From positions 19,148 to 83,147 of the forward strand of contig CASFVT010000004.1 in NCBI GenBank assembly GCA_949298195.1: a stretch of 64,000 nucleotides of DNA, read 5' to 3'. The translations under genes and the position numbers were made by a program. The stretch is from an uncultured Bacillota bacterium (lineage in GTDB: Bacteria; Bacillota_I; Bacilli_A; RFN20; CAG-826). Under the pieces are notes generated by a model. The model had not been told where the DNA came from, did no database searches, and saw only the letters and a program-made list of their open reading frames with translations. Within the stretch, counting starts at the first letter, position 1. Every line of letters begins with the position of its first letter. Positions 63,140-64,000 of this stretch are shown here, one piece after another.

Positions 63140-63153
63140 TGTAAGCGCTTTCT
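63140..63153. promoter_or_regulatory. cre operator upstream of glycerol operon
   Basis: TGTAAGCGCTTTCT matches the cre consensus at all positions except the last. It lies exactly 8 bp upstream of the -35, as does the site at 23844. Confidence 0.7.
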
Positions 63154-63539
63154 TCATTCTCGGCACAATGTAAAAACGGAATCGGTCAATCGGTAATTTG
63201 TTCTTCCGTTGAAACCGCCAAATCGTAATCCGGTTCCTTGTCTTTCAAAATCGAATCCGCCACGAAATGATTGAAATGCAACGTGTTGCTTCAAATAGAA
63301 AAGGAACTAATGTCGCCTGCCGGCTCAGTGATTCGAATTGCACTCCAGCTATGTATCGATACGGAGGCGCCGCTAAACAATGATGGGCCTTTTTTGCCAG
63401 TAAATCCACGAATTCAGATTGAAGGATAGTCAAACTGTAACTTTGTTCGAATCATGTCGACTATCAGCCTTTTGACCCAGATTGCGACTAAACATGCATT
63501 CAATTGTTTTTTTGGTCGAAATCTATCGAAATTGGCGGA
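63154..63539. other. Intergenic region before ATPase remnant
   Basis: No supported gene. AT-richer than the glycerol operon. Two TCGAAAT copies at 63516-63522 and 63526-63532 (10-bp period) lie just before the start of the ATPase remnant, recalling the iterons seen before the two other lone ATPases. Confidence 0.35.
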
Positions 63540-63707
63540 ATGAGCTATATAAGACGACACACGGAAGATACGTTAAGGGAGGCGTTCTCCCACGACAAGA
63601 GCATTGTCGTCACTGGGGCAAGGCAGGTGGAAAAACACCATGTTCGGCATAATTTCAATCTTCCGGAACGTCACACGAGTGGCAAGCGAAACCACATTCG
63701 TATCTAG
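63540..63707 (+). pseudogene. Remnant of AAA/DUF4143-type ATPase
   Basis: The start MSYIRRHTEDTLREAFSHDK followed by SIVVTGARQV matches the N-terminus of the AAA plus DUF4143 family. The Walker A then breaks: a missing G turns GKT into EKHH, and restoring the frame meets a stop codon a few codons later. Nothing of the rest of the roughly 400-residue protein follows. This is a truncated, frameshifted fragment of a lone-ATPase gene like the intact one at 54747. Confidence 0.7.
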
Positions 63708-63723
63708 CGAGTACTTGATCAAG

Positions 63724-63751
63724 CAAAAAAGAGCCTCCATCCGGAGACTCT
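63724..63751 (-). terminator. Minus-strand terminator near right edge
   Basis: GAGTCTCC-GGAT-GGAGGCTC with one internal mismatch, read on the minus strand, is followed by TTTTTT. It implies a minus-strand gene entering from beyond the window. Confidence 0.7.
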
Positions 63752-63753
63752 AT

Positions 63754-64000
63754 TTAAGTCGTATTGCCGTTCGTGTCGCCATACGACACCATCCGTCCCC
63801 GAAACTACGGTCTTCTCCCTTCCAAGGCGATCATGCTGCGATTCCCTCCTTCCGCGAACGGCTTTTCCAAAAGATCCCTTGCCCATGCCCAGGCAGCCTC
63901 GCATAAGGAAAAAGCAGGCACCGTCTTGATTATCCGGGCTCGCCACGAAGCGATCCGGGCCCGTCTGGGAAGCGTTTTTGAATTCGCCAAGGAATAAGAA
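63754..64000 (-). other. Possible 3' end of a minus-strand gene, disrupted
   Basis: A minus-strand frame ending MVSYGDTNGNTT at a TAA (63756-63754) directly before the terminator looks like a genuine protein end. The same frame has an in-frame TAG about 16 codons earlier and then runs open to the window edge. It may be a decayed gene. I do not recognise the product. Confidence 0.25.

Overview
The window looks like a chromosomal segment of a GC-rich (roughly 55-60 percent by eye) uncultured gut-type Bacillota, probably in or near the class Bacilli. The basis is the gene order gdpP-rplI-dnaB-walJ-rlmH, which is that of Bacillus relatives; Gram-positive style lipoproteins with LAAC/LASC lipoboxes followed by Ser/Thr/Glu-rich linkers; cre-like operators; and an msmK-type shared sugar-transport ATPase. 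The taxonomic placement is inference.

Layout. 0-13 kb is housekeeping: enolase, a frameshifted Na+/H+ antiporter pseudogene, an AT-rich lone AAA ATPase cassette bounded by 51-bp direct repeats, tmRNA, an unknown membrane protein, a HAD phosphatase, and the minus-strand chain gdpP-rplI-dnaB-walJ-rlmH, whose last three junctions overlap as ATGA. Upstream of gdpP is a probable small RNA with a strong promoter that overlaps a cre-like site. gdpP itself appears to be transcribed without a leader from a promoter whose -35 lies in a perfect inverted repeat.

13.2-23.2 kb is one plus-strand operon of nine genes that looks like a fatty-acid and glycolipid pathway: GT32 glycosyltransferase, FakA-like fatty-acid kinase, an AMP-ligase fused to an acyl carrier domain, a PlsC-LRAT fusion, a FakB/DegV protein, an alpha/beta hydrolase with Cys at the nucleophile position, a small membrane protein, a UgtP/MGD-type glycosyltransferase and a membrane GT2.

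23.6-42.5 kb holds two starch/maltodextrin loci. Plus strand: starch-binding lipoprotein, cytoplasmic GH13, MalE, MalF, MalG and an MsmK-type ATPase with a 190-residue C-terminal extension. Minus strand: CBM26-like lipoprotein, MalE, MalF, MalG, GH13, LacI regulator. A yidD-like gene, its unknown partner and another binding lipoprotein follow. 42.6-54.3 kb is a minus-strand beta-1,4-galactan locus: AraC regulator, three GH53 galactanases (two lipoproteins, one cytoplasmic), a 610-residue unknown protein, a zinc-ribbon protein and a third MalEFG-type importer. The second and third importers have no ATPase of their own in the window, so the extended MsmK may serve all three.

54.7-64 kb: a second lone ATPase (AAA plus DUF4143) preceded by 32-bp iterons, a membrane alpha/beta hydrolase, a glycerol operon (GlpA-like and GlpB-like flavoproteins, DUF1667 protein, glycerol kinase) with a cre-like site, and a decayed third ATPase at the right edge. 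Three cre-like sites sit 8-9 bp upstream of the -35 of sugar or glycerol promoters, suggesting one carbon-responsive regulon across the window.
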